Shown here: positions 1-6,640 of the stretch, in pieces | How positions within the stretch are numbered: position 1 is the first letter of the stretch | How the letters are laid out: each line of letters opens with the position of its first letter | NCBI GenBank assembly: GCA_900768705.1 | Contig: CAAGEB010000188.1 | Location: 1 to 15,414 of the forward strand | Origin: Oscillospiraceae bacterium | GTDB lineage: Bacteria > Bacillota > Clostridia > Oscillospirales > Ruminococcaceae | Length of the DNA: 15,414 nucleotides | Direction of reading: 5' to 3' | Translations under genes and position numbers: made by a program | Notes under the pieces: generated by a model | What the model saw: the letters and a program-made list of their open reading frames with translations, nothing else | Told to the model about the DNA's origin: nothing | The model's database searches: none

Positions 1-17
1 GATTTCACTATGGCGAA

Positions 18-38
18 GTGCGGGCGGGACGCCCACAC
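18..38. repeat. GC-rich hairpin downstream of the lpxB fragment
   Basis: An inverted repeat is directly visible: GGGCG (22-26), a 3-base loop, CGCCC (30-34), extended by GTG/CAC (18-20 and 36-38) across one mismatch. It lies about 50 bases beyond the lpxB stop on the minus strand. No T tract follows on either strand, so it does not look like a classical terminator. It belongs to the G+C-rich, Bacteroidota-like part of the window. Function unknown. Confidence 0.3.
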
Positions 39-90
39 TCCCCCTGCGGCGCAAACCCCTCCCCCGTGACGGCGATGGAGTTGATGGCTA

Positions 91-1098
91 CTACTGTCGC
101 AAAAGGGATGTCATCAGGCGTGCAGCGTTGTTGGGAGCCGTCTCTGTGCCGAGGCGTTGGGCAACCTTCTCGTAGCCCCGAAGGATGGCAGAGCGTCGGT
201 TGGGGTCGAAGAGGATTGTGTCGAGTTCGCGCCTTACGTTCTTCGCATTGAATCCGTCGGCAACAAGTTCCGGCACCACTTCCTCGTCGGCAATGAGGTT
301 GACAAGCGAGACGTGCTTCACCTTCAACAGAAAACGCCGGAGAAGCGACATGAGACGGGGTAGGGGAGTGGCGTAGCAAACCACCTGCGGAACGCCGAAA
401 AGGGCTGTCTCGAGCGTTGCAGTGCCGCTTGTGACGAGTGCGGCATGGGCATGCGAGAGAAGCGGGTAGGTCTTGTCGTAGACCACTTCTGCGGGACTGT
501 CGGCAATCAGACGGTCGTAGTAGTCGTGTGGTATGCTTGGCGCACCGGCAACAATGAGCTTGTAGCGGTCGGTGAGGTGACGAGTGGCTTGGAGCATGAC
601 GGGCAGGTTGTCGTCAATCTCGTGGCGGCGTGAACCCGCGAGCAACGCAATTATTGGCTTGTCGGACGTGGTGAAGCTGCCGTCGTAGGAAGATTGGAAG
701 CGGCGCACCTCGTCGGCTGTGGGGTTCCCGACATAGTGTATGGGATAGTTGTGCTTCTGCTCGAAGAAGGGCACCTCGAAGGGCAGTATGGAGAAAAGCT
801 CGTCGACATCGCGCTTGATGGCCTTGATGCGGTATTCTTTCCATGCCCATATCTTGGGCGAGATGTAGTAGAAGACGGGAATCGAGGTCTCTGACTTGAC
901 GAACCGGGCTATCTTGAGGTTGAAGCCGGGATAGTCGACAAGTATGACCGCGTCGGGTTGCCATGCCACGATGTCGCGCTTGCACATCTGCATGTTCTTG
1001 AGAATGGTGGGGAGATGGAGAAGCACGGGAATGAAGCCCATGTATGCCAAATGCCGATAGTGGCGTACCATTGTCCCTCCCACGGCACCCATCATGTC
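91..1098 (-). pseudogene. lpxB: Lipid-A-disaccharide synthase fragment lacking its N-terminus (Bacteroidota type)
   Basis: LpxB (glycosyltransferase family 19) joins UDP-2,3-diacylglucosamine to lipid X to form the lipid A disaccharide at the inner membrane of Gram-negative bacteria. About 335 residues are present. They include AVGGTMV, LAYMGFIPVLLHLPTIL, a VDYPGFNLKIA segment, YYISPKIWAWKEYRIK, the HYVGNP motif, LLAGSRRHEI and the C-terminal TSGTATLETALFGVPQVV donor-binding region. The first ~38 residues, with the GEASGDLH motif, are absent, replaced by aminopeptidase sequence. The exact wording of the blocks resembles Bacteroidales/Prevotella-like LpxB rather than proteobacterial LpxB (from memory of the family). 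Base composition is richer in G+C than the rest of the window. No start codon or ribosome site of its own is visible at the junction. Confidence 0.9.
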
Positions 1099-2355
1099 AC
1101 CTCCGCCGCCGTTATCAACCTTGCCAAGCTCGCCTGTCTGCCAGATAACGCCGTTCTTGTCAAGCAGAGAACGAATTGAACCTACAAACTCCGCAGAAGC
1201 GTCAGATGTGCCGCTCTTTCCTCTGGAGCCTGTATATTTCGTTACGCACACTCCGCCGTTGAGAACGCTGGCATTATTGATTTCAAATACATCGGGGAAA
1301 GTAGGATCATAAGCCGCATTTACATCTGCGGAAAGGCATCTGGACTTTGACAGCACATCCCGACCGCTTTCGCCGTTTGCCTCCGCCAAATCGGTGACAA
1401 AATACTTAAGGTATGAGGAATTAAGTCCTGTATTTCCGTCGGAACCTATTTCTTCCTTATCGGTAAGCACCGCAACAGCGGTTCTTCTGATTTTCTTCGC
1501 CTCGAGAATGGCTCTCAGTTCGGTATATGCGCATACTCTGTCATCCTGACCGTAGGCTCCTACAAGGCTTCTGTCAAAGCCTATATCCCTCGCCTTGATA
1601 GCGGGAACAGCCTCCAGCTCGGCGGACAGAAAATCCGACTCTACAATTCCGTATTTTTCGTTCAGGAGCATCATCAGATTAAGCTTTACCGCTTCGCTTG
1701 TCTCGTCGTCCTTAAAGGGACGGGAACCGATAATAATGTTCAGTTCTTCACCTCTGACAAGCTCGGTGGCAGGTCTTTTCATCTGCGCAGCCGCAAGGTG
1801 CGGAAGCAGATCCGAAACGCAGAAAACAGGGTCGCCCTCGTCCTCTCCGATCTTAACAGTAATCTTGCTACCGTCGGATTTTACTATAACCCCATGAAGG
1901 GCAAGCGGAACCGTGGGCCACTGATATTTCTTTATTCCTCCGTAGTAATGGGTCTTGAAATATCCCACGCTGTCCTTTTCAAACAAAGGATTTTGCTTCA
2001 TATCCAATCTGGGCGAATCAATATGTGCCGCCACGATGTTCACGCCGTTTGAAATGGGTTCGCTGCCGATAACCGCCAGAATTACCGCTTTCTCACGATT
2101 TACATAATAAACCTTATCTCCTGCCTTGTACTTCTTTTTCTTTTCAAAGGGTACAAATCCGGCTTTCTTTGCTTCCCGCTCAATAAAACCAACGGCGCAC
2201 CGCTCGGTTTTGGCTTCATCGAGAAACGCCTTATATTCCTCGCAGAAATCAAAGCAATTCTTCACTTCGCTGTCGTCCATACGAAGGTATGCGTTCTTTT
2301 TCTGCATAAATAGTTTTTCTTTAAGCTTCTTTGCCTCGCTTTTTTCCCTTGCCAT
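91..2355 (-). CDS. Chimeric ORF: truncated M18-family zinc aminopeptidase fused in frame to partial LpxB
   Basis: This 754-residue frame joins two unrelated proteins. Residues 1 to about 418 are an M18 (aspartyl aminopeptidase-type) zinc exopeptidase, a cytosolic enzyme that removes N-terminal residues from peptides. Recognisable family positions are AAHIDSPR (H111, D113), GQDD (D271), the DKEEIGS motif (E301, E302) and the LSADVNAAYDP region (D344). The match stops at KVDNGGGG (412-419), so roughly the last 45-50 residues of a usual M18 protein are missing, including the final metal-ligand histidine; this part should be inactive. From residue 420 the protein reads as LpxB. Start: an upstream TTG at 2364 abuts the ribosome site directly, whereas ATG at 2355 has AGGAAG with 9 bases of spacing and gives the usual family N-terminus (MAREKSEAKKLKEKLF). 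It lies 23 bases after the lytic transglycosylase gene as last member of that operon. The fusion is probably an assembly artefact; the intact gene is expected in the source organism. Confidence 0.85.
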   Translation of the reverse strand: MAREKSEAKKLKEKLFMQKKNAYLRMDDSEVKNCFDFCEEYKAFLDEAKTERCAVGFIEREAKKAGFVPFEKKKKYKAGDKVYYVNREKAVILAVIGSEPISNGVNIVAAHIDSPRLDMKQNPLFEKDSVGYFKTHYYGGIKKYQWPTVPLALHGVIVKSDGSKITVKIGEDEGDPVFCVSDLLPHLAAAQMKRPATELVRGEELNIIIGSRPFKDDETSEAVKLNLMMLLNEKYGIVESDFLSAELEAVPAIKARDIGFDRSLVGAYGQDDRVCAYTELRAILEAKKIRRTAVAVLTDKEEIGSDGNTGLNSSYLKYFVTDLAEANGESGRDVLSKSRCLSADVNAAYDPTFPDVFEINNASVLNGGVCVTKYTGSRGKSGTSDASAEFVGSIRSLLDKNGVIWQTGELGKVDNGGGGDMMGAVGGTMVRHYRHLAYMGFIPVLLHLPTILKNMQMCKRDIVAWQPDAVILVDYPGFNLKIARFVKSETSIPVFYYISPKIWAWKEYRIKAIKRDVDELFSILPFEVPFFEQKHNYPIHYVGNPTADEVRRFQSSYDGSFTTSDKPIIALLAGSRRHEIDDNLPVMLQATRHLTDRYKLIVAGAPSIPHDYYDRLIADSPAEVVYDKTYPLLSHAHAALVTSGTATLETALFGVPQVVCYATPLPRLMSLLRRFLLKVKHVSLVNLIADEEVVPELVADGFNAKNVRRELDTILFDPNRRSAILRGYEKVAQRLGTETAPNNAARLMTSLLRQ
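1096..1110. other. Junction between aminopeptidase and lpxB sequence
   Basis: On the minus strand this stretch reads four glycine codons and one aspartate codon. Both parent proteins have glycines at this point: the M18 family has KVDxGGGG and LpxB has a GGD motif before its AVGG block. The two parts could therefore share a short G-rich identity exactly where they join. Composition and protein family both change across it. Such micro-identity is typical of assembly or amplification chimeras, although illegitimate recombination would leave the same mark. Confidence 0.75.
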
Positions 2356-2378
2356 AGCAAACAACTTCCTTTCAGAAT

Positions 2379-2960
2379 TTATTTATCATAAAGCCGTGTA
2401 TAGATTTCAACGGCCTTAGTTATCTTTTCCACATAATGTGCAGTATCAGGTATGGGTATTTCTTCCAGAGTAACGCCGTCGGAGGAATACCGCTTGTCTG
2501 ACAGCCATTCATTAACATTTCCCCTGCCGGCGTGGTATGCTGCCGCTGCGGTTTCAATACTGCCGAATTCATCATACAGATACCCCAGCAGCCAGCAGCC
2601 GTATCTTATGTTATCCTCGGGGTTGTACATATCATAAAAAACCGCATTCTCATCATCACACTTGAACTTTATCCAGTCGAAGGTGGTTTCCATAATTTGC
2701 ATAAGCCCTCTGGCTCCCACATCGGATACCGCATCCGATTTAAAACCGCTTTCGGTTTTTATAACCGCATATACGAAATTTTCGGATACATTATATTCTT
2801 TTGCATATTTCTCCACATATTCGGAATATTTCTTCGGGTAAGAATAATAAAGCCACCGGTTATATGCAAAGTATCCCACAATACACATTACCACCGAGAG
2901 TATCAGTACTGTAATGATTACCCTGAGAATATTTCTTTTTTTGCGTTTTTGCTTTACCAT
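2379..2960 (-). CDS. Membrane-anchored lytic transglycosylase (SLT domain)
   Basis: A 193-residue cell-wall enzyme that cleaves the MurNAc-GlcNAc bond of peptidoglycan with formation of 1,6-anhydro-MurNAc. Residues 1-10 are strongly basic and 11-33 form one hydrophobic segment, giving an N-terminal membrane anchor with the catalytic domain outside the cell. The Slt70-like domain (about 45-190) shows the catalytic glutamate in KTESGF (E70), the GLMQIM motif, YNPEDNIRYGCWLL and the AYHAGRGNVNEWL motif. The length fits short Clostridia members of the family. The ATG overlaps the coaE stop by one base (TAATG), with AAAGGCGG just upstream, indicating translational coupling. The substrate and reaction are inferred from the family; the precise role (wall turnover, division or assembly of envelope machines) cannot be read from the sequence. 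Confidence 0.9.
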   Translation of the reverse strand: MVKQKRKKRNILRVIITVLILSVVMCIVGYFAYNRWLYYSYPKKYSEYVEKYAKEYNVSENFVYAVIKTESGFKSDAVSDVGARGLMQIMETTFDWIKFKCDDENAVFYDMYNPEDNIRYGCWLLGYLYDEFGSIETAAAAYHAGRGNVNEWLSDKRYSSDGVTLEEIPIPDTAHYVEKITKAVEIYTRLYDK

Positions 2961-3559
2961 TATCCGCCTTTCAGTGTTTTTATAACAGATTTTGCGCTGT
3001 TTACAAGCTGCTCCAACCCGCCGCTGTTTTCAATGATGAAGTCAGACCGCTCACGAAAAAAATCCGCATTGTGCTGTGACAACAGTCTTTTCTGCGCCAT
3101 TTCGGGAGTTATTCCGTCCCGGGAGATAATACGATTGACACATATTTCCACAGGTGCAATTACGCTTACAACCTCGGTGCAGATTATATCCAGTCCCGCC
3201 TCAAACAAAGTAGGAGCGTCAACTGCAATATCTTTTTTCCGCAGCTTTATTTCTTTAATAACAGCATTTACAATATACGGAAAAATGATATGGCAGTAAA
3301 GTCGGTTTTTGTCTTTATCCGAAAAAACCGTTTTTGCGGTCATTTCACGATCCAGCCTTCCCTCGGCGTCTGTCAGCTTTTCGGGAAAGCGCTCCGACAG
3401 TTCCCGCAGGAATGCGGGATTCTCCGCCGTTCTCCGGGCTATTTTGTCACAATCCGCCACTTCAAAGCCACTCTCCGCAAAAAGCCCGCAAACGGTGGAC
3501 TTGCCTGCGCCGCTCATTCCCGTTAGTCCTACTATTCTGATGTGGGGCAATTCTATCAC
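2960..3559 (-). CDS. coaE: Dephospho-CoA kinase
   Basis: CoaE phosphorylates the 3'-hydroxyl of the ribose of dephospho-CoA with ATP, the last step of coenzyme A synthesis, in the cytosol. The 199-residue length is normal for the family. Visible motifs are the P-loop GMSGAGKST (14-22), the DCDKIAR block (36-42) that follows it in CoaE proteins, the NRLYCHIIFPYI region and VDAPTLFEAGL (113-123), which corresponds to the family's D-x-P-L-L-F-E motif. The start is GTG at 3559: it overlaps the stop of the upstream tsaC gene in a four-base GTGA arrangement and gives a full N-terminus. The stop overlaps the ATG of the lytic transglycosylase. Expression therefore probably depends on translation of the upstream operon genes. 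Confidence 0.95.
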   Translation of the reverse strand: MIELPHIRIVGLTGMSGAGKSTVCGLFAESGFEVADCDKIARRTAENPAFLRELSERFPEKLTDAEGRLDREMTAKTVFSDKDKNRLYCHIIFPYIVNAVIKEIKLRKKDIAVDAPTLFEAGLDIICTEVVSVIAPVEICVNRIISRDGITPEMAQKRLLSQHNADFFRERSDFIIENSGGLEQLVNSAKSVIKTLKGG

Positions 3560-4581
3560 AGCTGTTCATCCCCCGAATTCAATTCAATTATTCTGAAAGC
3601 GGCAGACCGAAGCAAACGGTTGTAAACTGCCAATCCCACACCCTGCTCCGAGGGCATTTCCACCAACACCGTATCTGCGCCCCGTTCATCAGCTTCACGA
3701 AGAAGTCTGAACAGGCGTTTTGCCTGAAGTTCCGAGGTCTCGCCGTAGTCAAGAAAAATATCTCCGCTGTAATTTCCTGCACCCAGAGCAAGGATTTTCG
3801 GATTATCTTCCGCTCGTTTTACGCAGTATTCCGCAAATTTTTCCCCGTGGGCATTCACTATAAAGACATCTGCTTTTGGGGAATAATGTTTGTACTTCAT
3901 ACCCGGAGAAAGCACCTTTTCCCCGTCTGCCGGAGCAGCAGTAACCGCCTTATCCACCTCTGTTTGAGCAAGCTCCGACAGCATTTCGGCTGTTATTCCG
4001 CCCGGTCGGAGAATATGAATTTTACTATTCTTGAAACAGATTACGGTGCTTTCAACTCCGACAGCACATTCTCCGCCATCTACAATAAGCGGGATTTTAC
4101 CGTTCATATCTTCATAAACATCCTCCGCTGTGGTGGGACTTGGTTTTCCCGAAAGATTTGCCGAGGGCGCAGCCAGAGGAAATCCGCATTTCTCAATAAT
4201 CGCCGCAGCCGCTTCATTTGCAGGCATTCTCACAGCAACCGTATCCAGACCCCCGCTGGTAACATCGGGAACAGCATCGGTTTTGGAAAAAATCATCGTA
4301 AGCGGTCCGGGCCAGAATTTTCTGCCAAGCCGCAAAGCAATTTCGGGAATATCCTTTACCAGAGGCTTTATCATTTCAAAACTGCTGATATGCACAATAA
4401 GCGGATTATCCTGCGGTCTGCCCTTTGCTTCAAAAATACTTTTTACTGCGGTTTCATCGAGAGCGTTTGCGGCAAGCCCGTACACCGTTTCGGTAGGAAT
4501 AGCGACAAGTCCGCCGTTTCTCAGTATTTCAGCAGCCTTTCCGACGGTTGTTTCACTGTATTTCTCAACTTCTGTCAGCAT
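3556..4581 (-). CDS. tsaC: L-threonylcarbamoyladenylate synthase, Sua5/YwlC type
   Basis: Makes threonylcarbamoyl-AMP from threonine, bicarbonate and ATP. TsaD with TsaB and TsaE then transfers the threonylcarbamoyl group to A37 of tRNAs that read ANN codons (t6A). The 341-residue length identifies the two-domain Sua5 type rather than short TsaC. The YrdC domain (about 10-200) shows PTETVYGLAA (29-38), KGRP (53-56), FWPGPLT (89-95), APSANLSG (138-145) and VGVESTV (174-180). The linker SPGMKYKHYSP (225-235) and a C-terminal Sua5 domain follow. It starts 15 bases after prfA, with GGAAGTG before the ATG, and overlaps coaE by four bases. Pairing with prfA is common in Gram-positive bacteria and groups translation functions together. 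Confidence 0.95.
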   Translation of the reverse strand: MLTEVEKYSETTVGKAAEILRNGGLVAIPTETVYGLAANALDETAVKSIFEAKGRPQDNPLIVHISSFEMIKPLVKDIPEIALRLGRKFWPGPLTMIFSKTDAVPDVTSGGLDTVAVRMPANEAAAAIIEKCGFPLAAPSANLSGKPSPTTAEDVYEDMNGKIPLIVDGGECAVGVESTVICFKNSKIHILRPGGITAEMLSELAQTEVDKAVTAAPADGEKVLSPGMKYKHYSPKADVFIVNAHGEKFAEYCVKRAEDNPKILALGAGNYSGDIFLDYGETSELQAKRLFRLLREADERGADTVLVEMPSEQGVGLAVYNRLLRSAAFRIIELNSGDEQL

Positions 4582-4596
4582 AAAATCACTTCCGGT

Positions 4597-5667
4597 CTAT
4601 TCTGCCTTAGCCAGACGGGCAGCCCGATCCGCAAGGCGCAAAGCCTCGAACACTTCATCGCAGCCGCCGTTCATCATTTCGTCCAGCTTATATAGTGTAA
4701 GCCCAATTCTGTGGTCGGTAACACGGGACTGGGGGAAATTATAGGTTCGTATTCTCTCGGAACGGTCTCCGCTTCCCACCTGAATACGGCGTTCCTCGGC
4801 AATTGCACTGTCACGGGCGGTTTTTTCAGCTTCATAAAGCCTGCTGTGAAGCATTTTCATTGCCTTGTCCTTATTCTTCATCTGGGAGCGTTCTTCCTGA
4901 CACTCCACCACAAAGCCAGAGGGATGATGAATTATTCTGACTGCGGATTCGGTTTTGTTGATATGCTGACCGCCTGCTCCGCTGGAACGGAAGGTCTGTA
5001 TCGTAATATCCGCAGGATTGATGTTTACATCCACTTCCTCCACTTCGGGAAGCACCGCAACGGTAACGGCAGATGTCTGAATTCTGCCCTGGGATTCGGT
5101 TTCGGGAACACGCTGAACACGATGCACTCCGCTTTCGTATTTCAGCTTGCCGTAAACTCCCTCGCCCTCAACTCCGAAGCTGATTTCCTTGTAGCCCCCA
5201 AGCTCTGTAGGATTGGAACTGAGAACATCTATTCTCCAGCCCTGTCTTGCAGCATACATGGAATACATTCTGAACATGGAATTTGCGAAAAGAGCAGCTT
5301 CCTCACCGCCTGTTCCCGCACGGATTTCCATTATTACGCTTTTATCGTCATCGGGGTCATGCGGAAGCAGCAAAATTTTCAGCTCCTCGCTGTAATTGTC
5401 CATAAGCTCACGGTTTTTTTGAAGCTCTTCCCGTGCCATTTCACGGAAATCCTCGTCAAGCTCTGCGTCTTCAAGAGCAGCCTCGGCGTCCTTATAATCA
5501 TTCTCCGCTTTCAGGTACAGCTTATACATATCCATAAGCGGGGATAAATTCTTGTATTCGCGCATAAGGTCGGTGTAAAGCCTGTTGTTTCCCACCACAT
5601 TCGGGTCGGAAAGCTTTACGCTTATTTCATCATACCTTGCCTGCGCCTCTTTTAATCTTTCAAGCAT
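4597..5667 (-). CDS. prfA: Peptide chain release factor 1
   Basis: RF1 reads UAA and UAG stop codons in the ribosomal A site and triggers release of the finished peptide. The 356-residue length is normal. The class-specific PxT recognition motif is present as PET (188-190, within RVPETESQGR), which separates it from RF2 (SPF). The catalytic GGQ is at 232-234 in SSGAGGQHINKT, and its glutamine is the expected methylation target of PrmC, which is not in this window. The C-terminal block SERIRTYNFPQSRVTDHRIGL is typical. The frame is open further upstream, to 5733, but ATG at 5667 with AGGTG eight bases before it matches the family N-terminus (MLERLKEAQARYDEI). It follows the DUF951 gene after 19 bases. 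Confidence 0.97.
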   Translation of the reverse strand: MLERLKEAQARYDEISVKLSDPNVVGNNRLYTDLMREYKNLSPLMDMYKLYLKAENDYKDAEAALEDAELDEDFREMAREELQKNRELMDNYSEELKILLLPHDPDDDKSVIMEIRAGTGGEEAALFANSMFRMYSMYAARQGWRIDVLSSNPTELGGYKEISFGVEGEGVYGKLKYESGVHRVQRVPETESQGRIQTSAVTVAVLPEVEEVDVNINPADITIQTFRSSGAGGQHINKTESAVRIIHHPSGFVVECQEERSQMKNKDKAMKMLHSRLYEAEKTARDSAIAEERRIQVGSGDRSERIRTYNFPQSRVTDHRIGLTLYKLDEMMNGGCDEVFEALRLADRAARLAKAE

Positions 5668-5686
5668 AGTCACTGCACCTATGGAA

Positions 5687-5890
5687 TCAGTCAGATCCGG
5701 TCTTGTCGGAATCATGGATAACGGACTTAACATTTTTTTCGCACTTAAATCTCGGTATCATAAAGCTGTGTCCGCAGCCTTCGCACACAAGACGGAAATC
5801 TGCTCCAACCCTTGCCACTTTCATTCTATTGCTGCCGCAGCCCGGGTGGTTTTTCTTCATCACCAGAATGTCTCCGACGGATATGTCCAT
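5687..5890 (-). CDS. DUF951 family small protein
   Basis: A 67-residue protein of a Firmicutes-specific family of unknown function. The family pattern is visible: MDISVGDILVMKKNHPGCGS, then MKVARVGADFRLVCEGCGH and a closing basic stretch (PRFKCEKNVKSVI). Cysteines in HPGCG and CEGCGH suggest a small zinc-ribbon-like fold, but this is inference. ATG at 5890 is preferred over a TTG at 5908 because GGCGG lies seven bases before it and the family begins at this methionine. It is the first gene of the operon, 19 bases before prfA, and has a good promoter upstream (5959-5987). The link to translation genes suggests, but does not prove, a translation-related role. Confidence 0.85.
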   Translation of the reverse strand: MDISVGDILVMKKNHPGCGSNRMKVARVGADFRLVCEGCGHSFMIPRFKCEKNVKSVIHDSDKTGSD

Positions 5891-5958
5891 ATTATCACCG
5901 CCTGCCAATATATTCCAATTATTACTTACTCGGTATCGTCACCGGCACATACAATATA

Positions 5959-5987
5959 AGTATAACACTTTTATCTGCATTTTGCAA
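5959..5987 (-). promoter_or_regulatory. Predicted sigma-A-type promoter of the DUF951-prfA-tsaC-coaE operon
   Basis: Read on the minus strand, TTGCAA (5987-5982) and TATACT (5964-5959) are separated by 17 bases. This is close to the housekeeping consensus and lies about 70 bases before the DUF951 start codon. The AT-rich stretch 5998-6034 behind it could serve as an UP-element for both this promoter and the divergent tRNA promoter. No experimental support. Confidence 0.6.
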
Positions 5988-6036
5988 TATCTGCCGAAAA
6001 TTTTTTCTCTTTTTATCAAAAAATTTTAAAAACCCC

Positions 6037-6065
6037 TTGACAAAATACGATTAATCTGCTATAAT
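6037..6065 (+). promoter_or_regulatory. Perfect consensus promoter for the tRNA genes
   Basis: TTGACA (6037-6042) and TATAAT (6060-6065) match the housekeeping consensus at all twelve positions, with an ideal 17-base spacer. The expected start near 6072 leaves a leader of about ten bases before tRNA-Lys. A perfect promoter is usual for strongly expressed stable RNA. Confidence 0.85.
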
Positions 6066-6081
6066 GTTTATCGTTGTAGCT

Positions 6082-6157
6082 GATCCACTAGCTCAGGCGG
6101 TAGAGCACCTGACTTTTAATCAGGGTGTCCCGGGTTCGATTCCCGGGTGGGTCACCA
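6082..6157 (+). tRNA. tRNA-Lys (anticodon TTT)
   Basis: A complete 76-base cloverleaf. The acceptor arm GATCCAC pairs with GTGGGTC with one G-U, T8-A9 follow, and the D arm starts GCTC. The anticodon stem CCTGA/TCAGG encloses the loop CTTTTAA, giving anticodon TTT. The T arm CCGGG/CCCGG encloses TTCGATT. Discriminator A and an encoded CCA end the gene. It would read AAA and AAG. Confidence 0.96.
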
Positions 6158-6207
6158 AATTTACTGTGATAGAGCGGTTGGATAGTTTGTTTTCTTCCGT
6201 CGTAGAC

Positions 6208-6239
6208 GCACGCATGATTTTATTCGGCGTGCCGTTTTT
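6208..6239 (+). terminator. Weak terminator-like hairpin between the two tRNA genes
   Basis: GCACGC (6208-6213) can pair with GCGTGC (6227-6232) around a 13-base loop, followed one or two bases later by TTTTT (6235-6239). The stem is short and the loop long, so it may be only a processing spacer between cotranscribed tRNAs. No separate promoter for the second tRNA is evident. Confidence 0.3.
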
Positions 6240-6243
6240 ATAT

Positions 6244-6320
6244 GCGCCCGTAGCTCAGTTGGATAGAGCAATAGCCTCCGACGCTATGTGTCGTGCGTTC
6301 GAATCGCATCGGGCGTACCA
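6244..6320 (+). tRNA. tRNA-Arg (anticodon CCG)
   Basis: A complete 77-base cloverleaf. The acceptor arm GCGCCCG pairs with CGGGCGT, with a terminal G-U. The D arm starts GCTCAGTTGGATAGAGC, and the anticodon stem ATAGC/GCTAT encloses the loop CTCCGAC, giving anticodon CCG for CGG codons. The T arm GTGCG/CGCAT encloses TTCGAAT. Discriminator A and an encoded CCA close the gene. The intact 3' half makes it a possible integration site for mobile elements. Confidence 0.95.
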
Positions 6321-6432
6321 TTCTAAAACCCCCGCAAAACGGCTCTACAAGCCGCTTTGAATGAATTCTATCGGCGTACTTTGGCTGCGCTGACTGCACA
6401 CATTTTTATTGTTTTTTAGTGTGTTTTTGCAG

Positions 6433-6455
6433 ATATGGGTGTCAATATGGGTGTC
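6433..6455. repeat. Two 11-base direct repeats, one base apart
   Basis: ATATGGGTGTC occurs at 6433-6443 and again at 6445-6455. The 12-base period places both copies on nearly the same face of the helix offset by just over one turn, as in arm-type or protein-binding sites. The position downstream of a tRNA gene is suggestive of an attachment-site remnant, which is inference only. Confidence 0.5.
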
Positions 6456-6495
6456 TATTTTTTTATACAAATATATTTCATAACCTGTTTTAATC

Positions 6496-6520
6496 AAGGA
6501 GCTTTATGCTCCTTTTTCTT
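6496..6520 (+). terminator. Intrinsic terminator upstream of uvrB
   Basis: AAGGAGC (6496-6502) pairs with GCTCCTT (6508-6514) around a five-base loop, followed by a T-rich run (TTTTTCTTTTC). It is oriented to stop plus-strand transcription from the tRNA side before the uvrB promoter. Confidence 0.75.
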
Positions 6521-6573
6521 TTCTCCGCAAATACAGCAATCGGCTTCGCCGAATATTCTTTGACAGAGGGCTA

Positions 6574-6602
6574 TTGACAAAAGCTCTGTTCACATGTATA
6601 AT
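6574..6602 (+). promoter_or_regulatory. Perfect consensus promoter for uvrB-uvrA
   Basis: TTGACA (6574-6579), 17 bases, then TATAAT (6597-6602), followed by a short leader to the uvrB ATG at 6641. The inverted repeat ACAGAG (6563-6568)/CTCTGT (6584-6589) is centred on the -35 element and could be an operator. No complete GAAC-4-GTTC LexA box is seen. Confidence 0.85.
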
Positions 6603-6640
6603 ATGAATATGATATATTGAGACAGACGAAAGGGAATATT

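Larger units (their letters stand above)
6321..6573. other. Gene-free stretch between tRNA-Arg and the uvrB promoter
   Basis: No convincing coding frame is present. It holds a 5-bp hairpin (CGGCT 6340-6344 with AGCCG 6350-6354) soon after tRNA-Arg, a pair of 11-base direct repeats (6433-6455), a terminator (6496-6520) and a small TCGGC/GCCGA hairpin near 6539-6551. The sequence is AT-rich from about 6395 on. It could be a scar of an element that once integrated at the tRNA-Arg 3' end, but no recombinase fragment or copy of the tRNA end is recognisable. Confidence 0.4.

Noticed and set aside
91..2355. A genuine bifunctional aminopeptidase-LpxB enzyme
   Set aside because: Both halves lack essential ends (final M18 histidine; LpxB N-terminal motif) and the pathways are unrelated, so a designed-by-evolution fusion is improbable.
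6064..6360. 98-codon plus-strand frame crossing 6064-6360
   Set aside because: It runs through both tRNA genes, has no ribosome site and no family resemblance; the tRNA cloverleafs explain the sequence.
6580..6591. Possible LexA (SOS) box before uvrB
   Set aside because: Only the GTTC half is present; the left half reads AAAG instead of GAAC at the required distance.
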